Below, piece after piece: positions 7,564 to 14,822 of a stretch of DNA of 64,000 nt. The stretch covers positions 1 through 64,000 of the forward strand of contig JAWSUE010000007.1 in assembly GCA_033549065.1 (NCBI GenBank), given 5' to 3'. The notes beneath the pieces were generated by a model, which had not been told where the DNA came from, searched no databases, and worked only from the letters and a program-made list of their open reading frames with translations. Source of the DNA: Bacillota bacterium (lineage in GTDB: Bacteria; Bacillota; Dethiobacteria; DTU022). Numbering within the stretch: position 1 is the first letter of the stretch; each line of letters opens with the position of its first letter. The position numbers and the translations under genes are program-made.

Positions 7564-8733
7564 TTACAGAGCCCTAAGGTAGATCTCCTCGTAAGCTTTA
7601 ACGGTGAGATCACGCGGGTTGCCGATTGTCTGCGGGTCGTTGAAGGCTTCCTGGGCCAGGCGGGGGATATCTGATTCCTTGATTCCCAGTTCGCTCAGTT
7701 TGGGTATGCCAATATCACTTGCCAGGTCGCGTACTTCCTCGACAGCGGCCAGGGCGGCTTCGCGCTCGGTCATCCCGAAAGTGGGCACGCCTAAGGCCAG
7801 GGCTATCCGGGCATACTTGGCCGGTTCACCCATCCAGTTGTATTCCATTACCGGTACAAGCGTAGAGCCGACAACGATTCCATGATGAACAGGGAATATG
7901 CCACCCATGGTCTGGGTCATGGCATGGACAGCTCCGGCGCTTTCAGCACCGTAGGAAAGACCGGCCAGCATGGCGCTCATGGCCATGTAATAGCGGGCTT
8001 CCACATCCTGGCCGTAGGCAACAGCCCGGCGCAGGTACTTGCCGGCATACTCGATGGCGAGCAGGGCGACGGCATCTGTTGCCGGTTGGGCGTAGGCGCA
8101 GGTATAGCATTCGATGGCGTGGCATAATGCATCCATTCCGGTTCCGGCGGTTACCTCGGCCGGCATTGACAGATGCAGCAGAGGGTCGACCAGCGCCAGG
8201 TGAGCGGCGATCAACGGGCCGCCCACGTTGAACTTGTACTGGCGGGCCGGGTCGGTAATTACTGCCCACAAGGTAACCTCGCTGCCTGTTCCCGCAGTAG
8301 TGGGGATACAGGCCAGAGGCGGGATACGCTTGCTCAGCTCTTTTTTCCCTTCAGCACATTCATATTCAAGGACCGGTTCGTCGTGAGCAATTTCAACCCC
8401 GATCGCCTTGGCGCAGTCCATGGAAGAGCCTCCGCCGACAGCCACAAGGCCGTCACAGCCGTTCTTGTGATACATTTCGGTTCCGGCGGCAACCGTGGCC
8501 AGGGGCGGGTTGAAGACAACCTGGTCGTAAAGTACGTAGCTCACCGAGGCATCTTTTAAAGGTTTGAGAACCTGGTCAAGCAGGCCGGCCTTGACCACAC
8601 CCTGGTCGGTGACGATCAGGGGTTTTTTAACTCCCAGGATGGCGAGTTCATTGGGCAGGTGGTTTACCGCGCCGAGAGCATGTTTCATTACGGTCGGAAC
8701 CTCGAAATAGTGCAGTTTCTGTAAATCTTTCAC
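7564..8733 (-). CDS. Iron-containing alcohol dehydrogenase
   Basis: A 389-residue group III (Fe-dependent) alcohol dehydrogenase. The NAD(P)-binding motif is GGGSSMDCAKAIG, followed by the family signature TTAGTGSEVT. Metal-ligand segments are MDALCHAIECYT and the two His of AVHAMTQTMGGIFPVHHG. It interconverts an aldehyde and an alcohol with NAD(P)H. It sits 45 bases downstream of the aldehyde oxidoreductase gene on the same strand and is followed by a terminator, so the two probably form an acid-aldehyde-alcohol route. The natural substrate cannot be read from sequence. Confidence 0.94.
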   Translation of the reverse strand: MKDLQKLHYFEVPTVMKHALGAVNHLPNELAILGVKKPLIVTDQGVVKAGLLDQVLKPLKDASVSYVLYDQVVFNPPLATVAAGTEMYHKNGCDGLVAVGGGSSMDCAKAIGVEIAHDEPVLEYECAEGKKELSKRIPPLACIPTTAGTGSEVTLWAVITDPARQYKFNVGGPLIAAHLALVDPLLHLSMPAEVTAGTGMDALCHAIECYTCAYAQPATDAVALLAIEYAGKYLRRAVAYGQDVEARYYMAMSAMLAGLSYGAESAGAVHAMTQTMGGIFPVHHGIVVGSTLVPVMEYNWMGEPAKYARIALALGVPTFGMTEREAALAAVEEVRDLASDIGIPKLSELGIKESDIPRLAQEAFNDPQTIGNPRDLTVKAYEEIYLRAL

Positions 8734-8778
8734 GAGGCAAATCCTCCTTAAATTATGGATATGTAATCAAAAATATAA

Positions 8779-10632
8779 TTATGGTTTTTTAATCAAAACC
8801 GGCATCTGATCCAGGCCCAGTGATGTAAGTTTATCAGCCGTTGGCTTTCCTTCAGCATCCCAGCCGCGAACCGCATAATATTCGTCGAGCAGCACGTCAA
8901 GGTCTTTCAAAGGGATGCGCTGACTGGCATAAGGCCCTTCGGGCAGCGGCTCTTCGGTAAACCTTTTCGGCAGGGTGTCATCAGCACGGGTAAAGCCTTC
9001 GCGCAGGTTAAAGAGCCTGATCTGGTTCCAGACTCTCTCGCCGAGCTGTATCAGTTTTGGAACATCATATTTTTCTCCCGTTGCCGCTTCCAGCATGCGG
9101 CAGTAGGTTACATCTTTTACCCCGTACTGGCCGAAATCGCATTTAACAACCGTATCGAGACCGGCCAGGTAGTTCTGAAGGTGGGCGACAATTTCACCTT
9201 TGCCTTTAAGGGCTTCTCTTTCAACGGGCACGCCGTTCCATTCTCCGCCCACTTCATAAAGTATCGGAAAGGCCCTCTGGTGGCACCCGCCGCGGTCGGC
9301 CGTAGCAAGGGCAAGCCCCATACCGGGTACGCTTCGCGGTCCCCAGGCCGGGCTTTCAAGACCCTTGACGTGGACAGCAAAGGCATCTGCATTTCCGCCC
9401 AGTTCGCTTGCCGCTTCTTTTACCCCTTTGGCCAGGATATTACCGATCCCGTCCCTAAAAACGATCTTTTCCAGCAGGTAGTCGGCAGATTCGGTGTCGC
9501 CAAATTTAAGTTCCCTGCCTCCCGTATCTTTAGCGGTGATCAGCCCTTTCTGATATGCTTCAATGGCAAATCCGGCTACTCCGCCGGCTGACATGCCGTC
9601 CAATCCCAAGGCGTCACACTTTTTAACCAGGTAGGCTACATCGCGTGTATTGCTTATCCCCAGGTTGCTGCCGATCATTGAAGCCGTTTCGTATTCCACA
9701 ACATCGGAAACCATGCCCTTGTGGCGTCCCCGCCTGATCAAACCCACCTTTCCACAGGCGATGGGACATCCGGCGCAGGCTACGTTACGGAGCCAGAAGC
9801 TTTTACGCTGGGCCCCGGCATTCAGGCCGGAAGCACCTTCAAAGGTTCCGTCGTAGTAGTTGTGGGTTGGCAGTAGCTGTTCGTCATTGGCAAAATCGAT
9901 GGAAGCCGCTGTACCGTCAGCCGTAAAGGAAGCGATGGTTTCGTCGGCTGCCAGTTCTGAGTAAGCCTGGTCAACGGCGGAGCTGAATTTTTCAGGATCA
10001 GCCGGGGTAATTACTTTGCTTCCCCGCAGAACCAGAGCTTTCAAATTTTTTGAACCCATCACCGCACCGGTGCCTGCTCTACCGGCATGGCGGTTATATT
10101 CGCAGTTAATCAGGGCAAAGGATACCAGGTTTTCTCCAGCCGGACCGATACAGGCTGTTTTGACTGTTTCATCGCCCAGCTCTTCGCGGATTACCTCGAC
10201 AGCAGCGAAAGTATCCAGACCCCAGATCCCTTCTGCAGAGCGGATTTCAACTTTACCGTCATCGATCCAGATATAGCTTGGTACGGCGGCGGCTCCGGTA
10301 ATGATTATCCCGTCGTAACCGCAGTAGCGGATCTCCTGGGCGAAGTGCCCGCCGAAGTAGGAATCGGCAAAGGTTTGGGTTAAAGGGGATTTTGTAACTA
10401 CACAGCCGCGCATGGCCGGAGCGAGGGTGCCGGTCAGCGGACCGGGCATGAACATCAGGATATTTTCCGGTGACAGCGGGTCGGTTTCCGCAGGCAGCAG
10501 ATCGAAAAGAATTTTCGCTCCAAAACCCTTACCCCCGACGAAATCTTTAACCAGGCGGGGATGGGGTGTAATTTCAGTAATTTTTCCGCTGCTGAGATCG
10601 ATATAGAGCAGTTTATTCATATAGGCGTTCAT
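8779..10632 (-). CDS. Aldehyde:ferredoxin oxidoreductase (tungsten/molybdenum pterin enzyme)
   Basis: I take the ATG at 10632 (617 residues), behind GGGAGGTGATC; it overlaps the upstream ferredoxin stop codon as ATGA. N-terminal AOR domain: FVGGKGFGAK, MPGPLTGT and the pterin-binding run HAGRAGTGAVMGSKNLKA (about 182-199). The [4Fe-4S] ligands CAGCPIAC are at 286-293 (Cys 286, 289, 293), with a later Cys (VKCDFGQYG) as the likely fourth. LGLDGMSAGG matches the pterin-contact motif. The enzyme oxidises aldehydes to acids with ferredoxin, or runs backwards at low potential. Length is typical (about 605-620). Metal choice is not visible. Confidence 0.95.
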   Translation of the reverse strand: MNAYMNKLLYIDLSSGKITEITPHPRLVKDFVGGKGFGAKILFDLLPAETDPLSPENILMFMPGPLTGTLAPAMRGCVVTKSPLTQTFADSYFGGHFAQEIRYCGYDGIIITGAAAVPSYIWIDDGKVEIRSAEGIWGLDTFAAVEVIREELGDETVKTACIGPAGENLVSFALINCEYNRHAGRAGTGAVMGSKNLKALVLRGSKVITPADPEKFSSAVDQAYSELAADETIASFTADGTAASIDFANDEQLLPTHNYYDGTFEGASGLNAGAQRKSFWLRNVACAGCPIACGKVGLIRRGRHKGMVSDVVEYETASMIGSNLGISNTRDVAYLVKKCDALGLDGMSAGGVAGFAIEAYQKGLITAKDTGGRELKFGDTESADYLLEKIVFRDGIGNILAKGVKEAASELGGNADAFAVHVKGLESPAWGPRSVPGMGLALATADRGGCHQRAFPILYEVGGEWNGVPVEREALKGKGEIVAHLQNYLAGLDTVVKCDFGQYGVKDVTYCRMLEAATGEKYDVPKLIQLGERVWNQIRLFNLREGFTRADDTLPKRFTEEPLPEGPYASQRIPLKDLDVLLDEYYAVRGWDAEGKPTADKLTSLGLDQMPVLIKKP

Positions 10633-11063
10633 CGCGTGATCACCTCCCGCTTTTCGACCAGTTTCAGAGCTTTCGGTACACAGTATTTTACGCAAAGCGG
10701 TTCCGGTTCATCCTGGCATAAGTCGCATTTGTCAGCCTTGCCAGCGTTATCCAGCTGGATCATATTATCGGGGCAGGCAGTGACGCAGTCGCCGCAACCG
10801 GTGCAGGTTTCTTTGTTGATCAGGACAACACCTGTATCTTCCGACCTGCTGATTGCAGCAACCGGGCAGGAATGCAGGCAGAAGGGGTTTTCGCACTGGG
10901 TGCAGACCAGGGGGCGGTTAACCAGGTTTTCATTCTCGCTGAAAATTTTGAGACGGGCCAGGCGGGGACTGTAACCGCCGGCAGCCCGGTTGGAACAGGC
11001 CAACAGGCAGGAGCCACAGCCGGTGCATAAATCGAACTCGCCTCTCAAGTAAAGCATGGGCAT
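10629..11063 (-). CDS. Four-cluster ferredoxin subunit paired with the aldehyde oxidoreductase
   Basis: The 144-residue protein has 16 Cys in four groups: CTGCGSCLLAC, CTQCENPFCLHSC, CTGCGDCVTAC and CDLCQDEPEPLCVKYC. This fits four [4Fe-4S] clusters as in HycB/AorB-type electron-transfer subunits. Its stop codon overlaps the oxidoreductase start (ATGA), so the two are translationally coupled and probably form a complex that wires the pterin site to ferredoxin or another carrier. I see no flavin/NAD-binding AorC partner nearby, so the electron acceptor is open. Confidence 0.9.
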   Translation of the reverse strand: MPMLYLRGEFDLCTGCGSCLLACSNRAAGGYSPRLARLKIFSENENLVNRPLVCTQCENPFCLHSCPVAAISRSEDTGVVLINKETCTGCGDCVTACPDNMIQLDNAGKADKCDLCQDEPEPLCVKYCVPKALKLVEKREVITR

Positions 11064-11081
11064 TCCTCATTTCTTCGTAAC

Positions 11082-11849
11082 TTATAGTTCGTCCACATCT
11101 TTGTACCACTTTACTTTATCGCCGACCTTACTGCGCATGCGCCAGGCAAGCGGTTTCGGCTCGCTATCGACGTAACGGCTAATTTCAGCCAGACGTTCTT
11201 CGATCAGTTTCTTCTCATTGTTATCAAAGAGATCTGTTTTGTTGTTCATCATCATCAGCTTTTCCACGTTGCCGGTTACGGTGCGCCAGAAACCCCACTC
11301 ACCGGCCAGCACCCTTGCGATCACCGGGGCATTGATTGTTTCCTCATCGCTTTCCCCAACCGGGTGTTCTGCCAGGAGCATCATGGTATCGACGATATCT
11401 TTTTCGTTGATCTGAACAATCTGCATCTTCTCCAGGAATAGCTCGGCCAGGGGGATGGTCAGATCGTCAACATCCAGCCTGTCGCGCAACGGCAAAACGT
11501 GGCAGAAATCGAGCTTATCAAAGAAGATATCGGAGTGCATCCCTGTTTCAGGGTTATCGAACACCAGGCGGTCGGAGCCGTATAAAGTGGTGATCATTTC
11601 ATCGTCACGGTAACCGAGTTCAGCGTAAGCTTCAATAATTGCCTGCTGGTGCTCACTGCGGGCTACGAAATCGGTATCGGTGAAGACCCGGCCCCATTTC
11701 TGATGAATATGCCTGTAATCGTGACAGTGCAGGTGAAAGGCCAGCGCGCCGATTAAACGCAGTGGTGCTCCCCTTTTTTCCGCCGACTCGATGATCTGTT
11801 TAGCTTCGGCGATAAATTCGCCGGCTTCTTTACCTGTATATTGAGACAC
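11082..11849 (-). CDS. Nucleotidyltransferase-fold protein of unknown role
   Basis: I choose the GTG at 11849 (255 residues) because AAAGGAGGT lies just upstream; the longer open frame would translate a repeat hairpin. About residues 27-135 look like a nucleotidyltransferase fold: LRLIGALAFHLH, then the metal-site pattern FTDTDFVA, then HSDIFFDKLDFCH, and LFLEKMQIVQINEKDIVD, as in AbiEii/MNT-like proteins. The rest is helical and charged. It lies 18 bases before the ferredoxin subunit and downstream of a phosphoesterase gene. A role in modifying or servicing a neighbour is possible; nothing proves it. Confidence 0.65.
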   Translation of the reverse strand: MSQYTGKEAGEFIAEAKQIIESAEKRGAPLRLIGALAFHLHCHDYRHIHQKWGRVFTDTDFVARSEHQQAIIEAYAELGYRDDEMITTLYGSDRLVFDNPETGMHSDIFFDKLDFCHVLPLRDRLDVDDLTIPLAELFLEKMQIVQINEKDIVDTMMLLAEHPVGESDEETINAPVIARVLAGEWGFWRTVTGNVEKLMMMNNKTDLFDNNEKKLIEERLAEISRYVDSEPKPLAWRMRSKVGDKVKWYKDVDEL

Positions 11850-11902
11850 GTTAGACCTCCTTTCAGCGAATATTTCACATGTTGTTTTTAGCGCCCACAT
11901 AT

Positions 11903-11926
11903 CCCCTCCCCGCTGAAGGGGAGGGG
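11903..11926. repeat. Perfect GC-rich hairpin repeat (CCCCTCCCC / GGGGAGGGG)
   Basis: Nine paired bases on each side of a six-base loop (GCTGAA), in the 111-base gap between the phosphoesterase and nucleotidyltransferase genes. The look is of a widespread REP-like element. In the leader between two co-directional genes it could stabilise or process the mRNA; no T-run follows, so it is a poor terminator. Confidence 0.8.
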
Positions 11927-11960
11927 TAAGTGGGGGTGACATTGTTTTTATTGTTTTACC

Positions 11961-12899
11961 TTAACCCGAGGTCAAAACGTATTTTTTGACCCCTTTCTTA
12001 TCCATCTCGATGATTGAACCGAGCAGGGTGCTCTGTTCGTAAGAGCTGCCCGGGTTAACCACAAAGGTCTTCTTCATCCTCTTGATTCCGCGTCCTTCAT
12101 GGATATGTCCCGTCAGGGCCAGGGGCGGCTGGTACTTATTGATGGCGTCGCGTACTGCATAGCTGCCGACAGGAATCAATGAACGTCCGGCATATTTGGG
12201 CCGCAGGTTTTCATCGAGCTCCGGCGCTTCATCAAGGCCTGATCCGAATGGCGGTGCATGCAAATTGAAGACACAGCGATTTATATCAGGCACTTTTGAA
12301 GCCATGGCTTCGATTTTTTCGGCCAACTCTTCTTCACTGCACTCGCGGTGGGTATCCCAGGGAGTGGGATTTGACCAACCGGTGCTGATCATTTCATAAT
12401 GACCGTCGAGATCGAGCAGTTTGCCTTCGGCCATGGTTATGGACTTTGATGATTCAAGAACGTCGTCAATTTCGAACATGTCGTCGTTACCGGGGCAGAC
12501 GAAACATTTAATTCCGGTACCGACCAGTTTTCCGTCGGCGAAAGCTACCCAGCGTTCAGCCATAGCCAGCACATGATTAACGAACAGTTTTTCAACCTTT
12601 TCCGAGTCGGCGCTCAGTTCTTCGAACTCGTCATCGGTCAGGTCTAGAGGATAGTATCCACGGTCGGAAATATTTTTAAACATCCGCGCCTTGCCTTCTT
12701 CATCCAGGAGCATTTCTTCTTCCAGGAAGTTAACTTTGTACATTCCCTTGCTGTCCTTGATGAAGGGCACCAGCGCTTTGCCGGTCATATCGCCGCCGAG
12801 AACGAGAATATCTGCGTTGTAGAACTTTCCGGCGTTGATAAATTTTTTCCAGCATATCTCCGAACCGTGAACATCAGTTGCAAAAAAGATGGTAGTCAT
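11961..12899 (-). CDS. Calcineurin-like metallophosphoesterase
   Basis: A 312-residue protein with the five metallophosphoesterase blocks: ATDVHGSE (residues 6-13), VLGGDMTG, CPGNDD, FNLHAPPFGSG and TGHIHEGRG, followed by NPGSS. These give the two-metal site of enzymes that hydrolyse phosphoesters, from nucleotides to proteins. It starts with ATG behind TGGAGG and has no signal peptide, so it acts in the cytoplasm. It lies 33 bases downstream of the permease gene and is probably cotranscribed. The substrate is unknown. Confidence 0.88.
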   Translation of the reverse strand: MTTIFFATDVHGSEICWKKFINAGKFYNADILVLGGDMTGKALVPFIKDSKGMYKVNFLEEEMLLDEEGKARMFKNISDRGYYPLDLTDDEFEELSADSEKVEKLFVNHVLAMAERWVAFADGKLVGTGIKCFVCPGNDDMFEIDDVLESSKSITMAEGKLLDLDGHYEMISTGWSNPTPWDTHRECSEEELAEKIEAMASKVPDINRCVFNLHAPPFGSGLDEAPELDENLRPKYAGRSLIPVGSYAVRDAINKYQPPLALTGHIHEGRGIKRMKKTFVVNPGSSYEQSTLLGSIIEMDKKGVKKYVLTSG

Positions 12900-12932
12900 G
12901 AATCAGCCTCCATGAAGCACCAGCGTTAAAAA

Positions 12933-14555
12933 TTATTCAACGGGGATGCTCTTATGAATTTCGTCCAGGTTAATACCCTGCTTTTTACGGTATGCCTTGG
13001 AACCGACATAAATGATAATTGAAATGGCATAGAGAATAGCCATATAGATGTAGGAAGTCGGTTCGTTGATCCCGTAAACGGAATCGGTTGCCCACATGTA
13101 GAAGAGGAAGAGCAGGAAGGCGCCGAATATAATTCCGGTAACCGTAATCAGCGGCAGGCCGAATATTTTAAGCCTGGCGATCGGTGAAGCCTTGTAAAGT
13201 TCCGGATCTTTGTAGGGCAGGATTATGGCGGCAATAGTGGTTCCGAAGTAGGTTACAGCGATAACCACGGTCGAGTTCAGGGCAAGAGTTTCCAGATTTT
13301 CCGTGTAATGCATTCCGGCGCTGACAATTACACCGCCGACAGCCATTACCAGCAGCGCGTTAACCGGAGAGCGGAACTTGGTGGAAACGCGGGCCATCCA
13401 CTCGGGCAGGATACGATCGAAAGCGGCTGCGAAGATAACCCGGGTTGAGGAGAGGAATACCGTGCCGCACCAGCCGAAGAACCAGGCGCTCATAGAAATT
13501 AAAAGCCACATCTGCAGCAGAGGGCTGTCGGTAAGGAAGCTTACCAGCAGGGCCGGGTAGGGATAAGCGCCAAAAGGCGAGGTGCCTTCATAGTAAGCAA
13601 AGTTTGCGGCGTTGTAGAAATCCCAGCCGATTACTTTGGCAATCAAGCCGAGCACGATCAAAGCCAGGATGGTGGTGCCGATTAAACCGGCGGCCATGCT
13701 CCAGAAGTTACGCTTGAAATCGGAAGCGCCGCGCACTTCACCGTATAATGTGGCGCCCCAGTTTGGCCAGAGGTTGAAGAAAACAACCATCGGTATAAGG
13801 GCCAGGCTGGCGCCGACTGCCACTCTGTTCAGCGGTGCGGCAGTGTAACCGCCTTCGGCAGAAGCAGCCAATACCTGTTGGTATACATCTCCCCCGCCCG
13901 CTGCGAAGAAGTTGTTTGCATACTGGTTGAATCCGGCAATAAAGTCTGCCCGGTTGTTGACCAGCATCATGATAATCATTGTGGCCATTCCGGCCATTCC
14001 CAGGTAAAAGCAGAATTTCTGAATGCGGGCATACCAGCTCATCCCGAGGCTGACGTAGATAAAAGCGAGGACAATAACAACCAGGGAAGAGACAAAGAAA
14101 CCGTTGGTGCTGATAAACCAGCTTGCAGCGTTGTGAAGACCGGTGCTGCCGGTCCAGCCGCCCAGCATGCCCAGGATCGGGGCAAATACGTTAAAGGCAA
14201 GCATATTTCCGTAGAGAGGTACCCAGTGCCAGAGAATCCAGGCCCAGCCGGTGATCGAGAGGACGAATCCGAGACCGCCTCCCAGGATACGGCTCTGCCA
14301 GACATAGTCACCGCCGGCACGGGGCATAACCGCCACCAACAAACCGTAGACGAAGATTTCAAAAATGATAAAGATTGCGCTTATTACAATAGCTGTCAAG
14401 AGGTTCGCTTCGGGGAGATAAGGAGCGAAAGCAAAGATATAAAAGCCAAGGGTAACAAGGTTGATCGAGAAGAAAGCATAGACAAAGCCGTCGAAAACCG
14501 ACCATGAGCGAACCAGGCCGCTGGCTTTGCGGACAAACATTCCGGGTTGTGCCAT
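12933..14555 (-). CDS. APC-superfamily amino acid/amine permease
   Basis: A 540-residue integral membrane protein with about twelve to fourteen hydrophobic segments. The APC look is clear: an N-terminal FFSINLVTLGFYIFAF segment, then MPRAGGDYVWQSRILGG, the family's consensus after helix 2 (usually PRSGGDYVFxSR), and ATLYGEVRGASDFKR between middle helices. It likely imports an amino acid or related amine by proton or sodium coupling. It is the first gene of the leftward run and lies beside a PucR-type regulator; a dyad upstream (14767-14788) is a candidate operator. Substrate not predictable. Confidence 0.88.
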   Translation of the reverse strand: MAQPGMFVRKASGLVRSWSVFDGFVYAFFSINLVTLGFYIFAFAPYLPEANLLTAIVISAIFIIFEIFVYGLLVAVMPRAGGDYVWQSRILGGGLGFVLSITGWAWILWHWVPLYGNMLAFNVFAPILGMLGGWTGSTGLHNAASWFISTNGFFVSSLVVIVLAFIYVSLGMSWYARIQKFCFYLGMAGMATMIIMMLVNNRADFIAGFNQYANNFFAAGGGDVYQQVLAASAEGGYTAAPLNRVAVGASLALIPMVVFFNLWPNWGATLYGEVRGASDFKRNFWSMAAGLIGTTILALIVLGLIAKVIGWDFYNAANFAYYEGTSPFGAYPYPALLVSFLTDSPLLQMWLLISMSAWFFGWCGTVFLSSTRVIFAAAFDRILPEWMARVSTKFRSPVNALLVMAVGGVIVSAGMHYTENLETLALNSTVVIAVTYFGTTIAAIILPYKDPELYKASPIARLKIFGLPLITVTGIIFGAFLLFLFYMWATDSVYGINEPTSYIYMAILYAISIIIYVGSKAYRKKQGINLDEIHKSIPVE

Positions 14556-14584
14556 TATCTTATCTTCCTTTCTAAACTTGTTTT

Positions 14585-14601
14585 CCGGCAGGTGCTGCCG
14601 G
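14585..14601 (-). promoter_or_regulatory. Hairpin in the permease leader
   Basis: CCGGCAG, three bases, CTGCCGG: a perfect 7-base-pair stem 30 bases upstream of the permease start, with flanking T- and A-runs that can extend it. It is not followed by T on the transcribed strand, so it is not a terminator there. It could affect mRNA stability or translation. Confidence 0.45.
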
Positions 14602-14766
14602 GTAAAACTTAACAGGGACTATGCTTCGTGACGGCCGGTTCACCTCCAATTTGTTTGATTTGTCCGGTAAAAATGAGGAAATGATAACAAAATAAATAAC
14701 AGTTAGTCTATTTAAATTTTCACAGGGGATCACCTTTGTGTAATAGGCTGAAATATTCCTACCTGC

Positions 14767-14788
14767 TTGTGCAAAATGCACAATTGTG
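14767..14788. promoter_or_regulatory. Candidate operator: overlapping dyads TTGTGCA-AAA-TGCACAA and CACAATTGTG
   Basis: A perfect 7+3+7 inverted repeat (14767-14783) shares bases with a second perfect ten-base palindrome (14779-14788). It lies between the end of the regulator gene and the permease start, about 210 bases upstream of the latter. Such a doubled dyad is typical of a dimer-binding site. The PucR-type protein encoded next door is the natural candidate to bind it; no binding is shown. Confidence 0.5.
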
Positions 14789-14822
14789 TATGTGGATATG
14801 TGAGGATATGTGGTGGTTACCT

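Noticed and set aside
14585-14601. Permease leader hairpin as a riboswitch
   Set aside because: Only one simple stem is visible, with no conserved core of any riboswitch class that I know.
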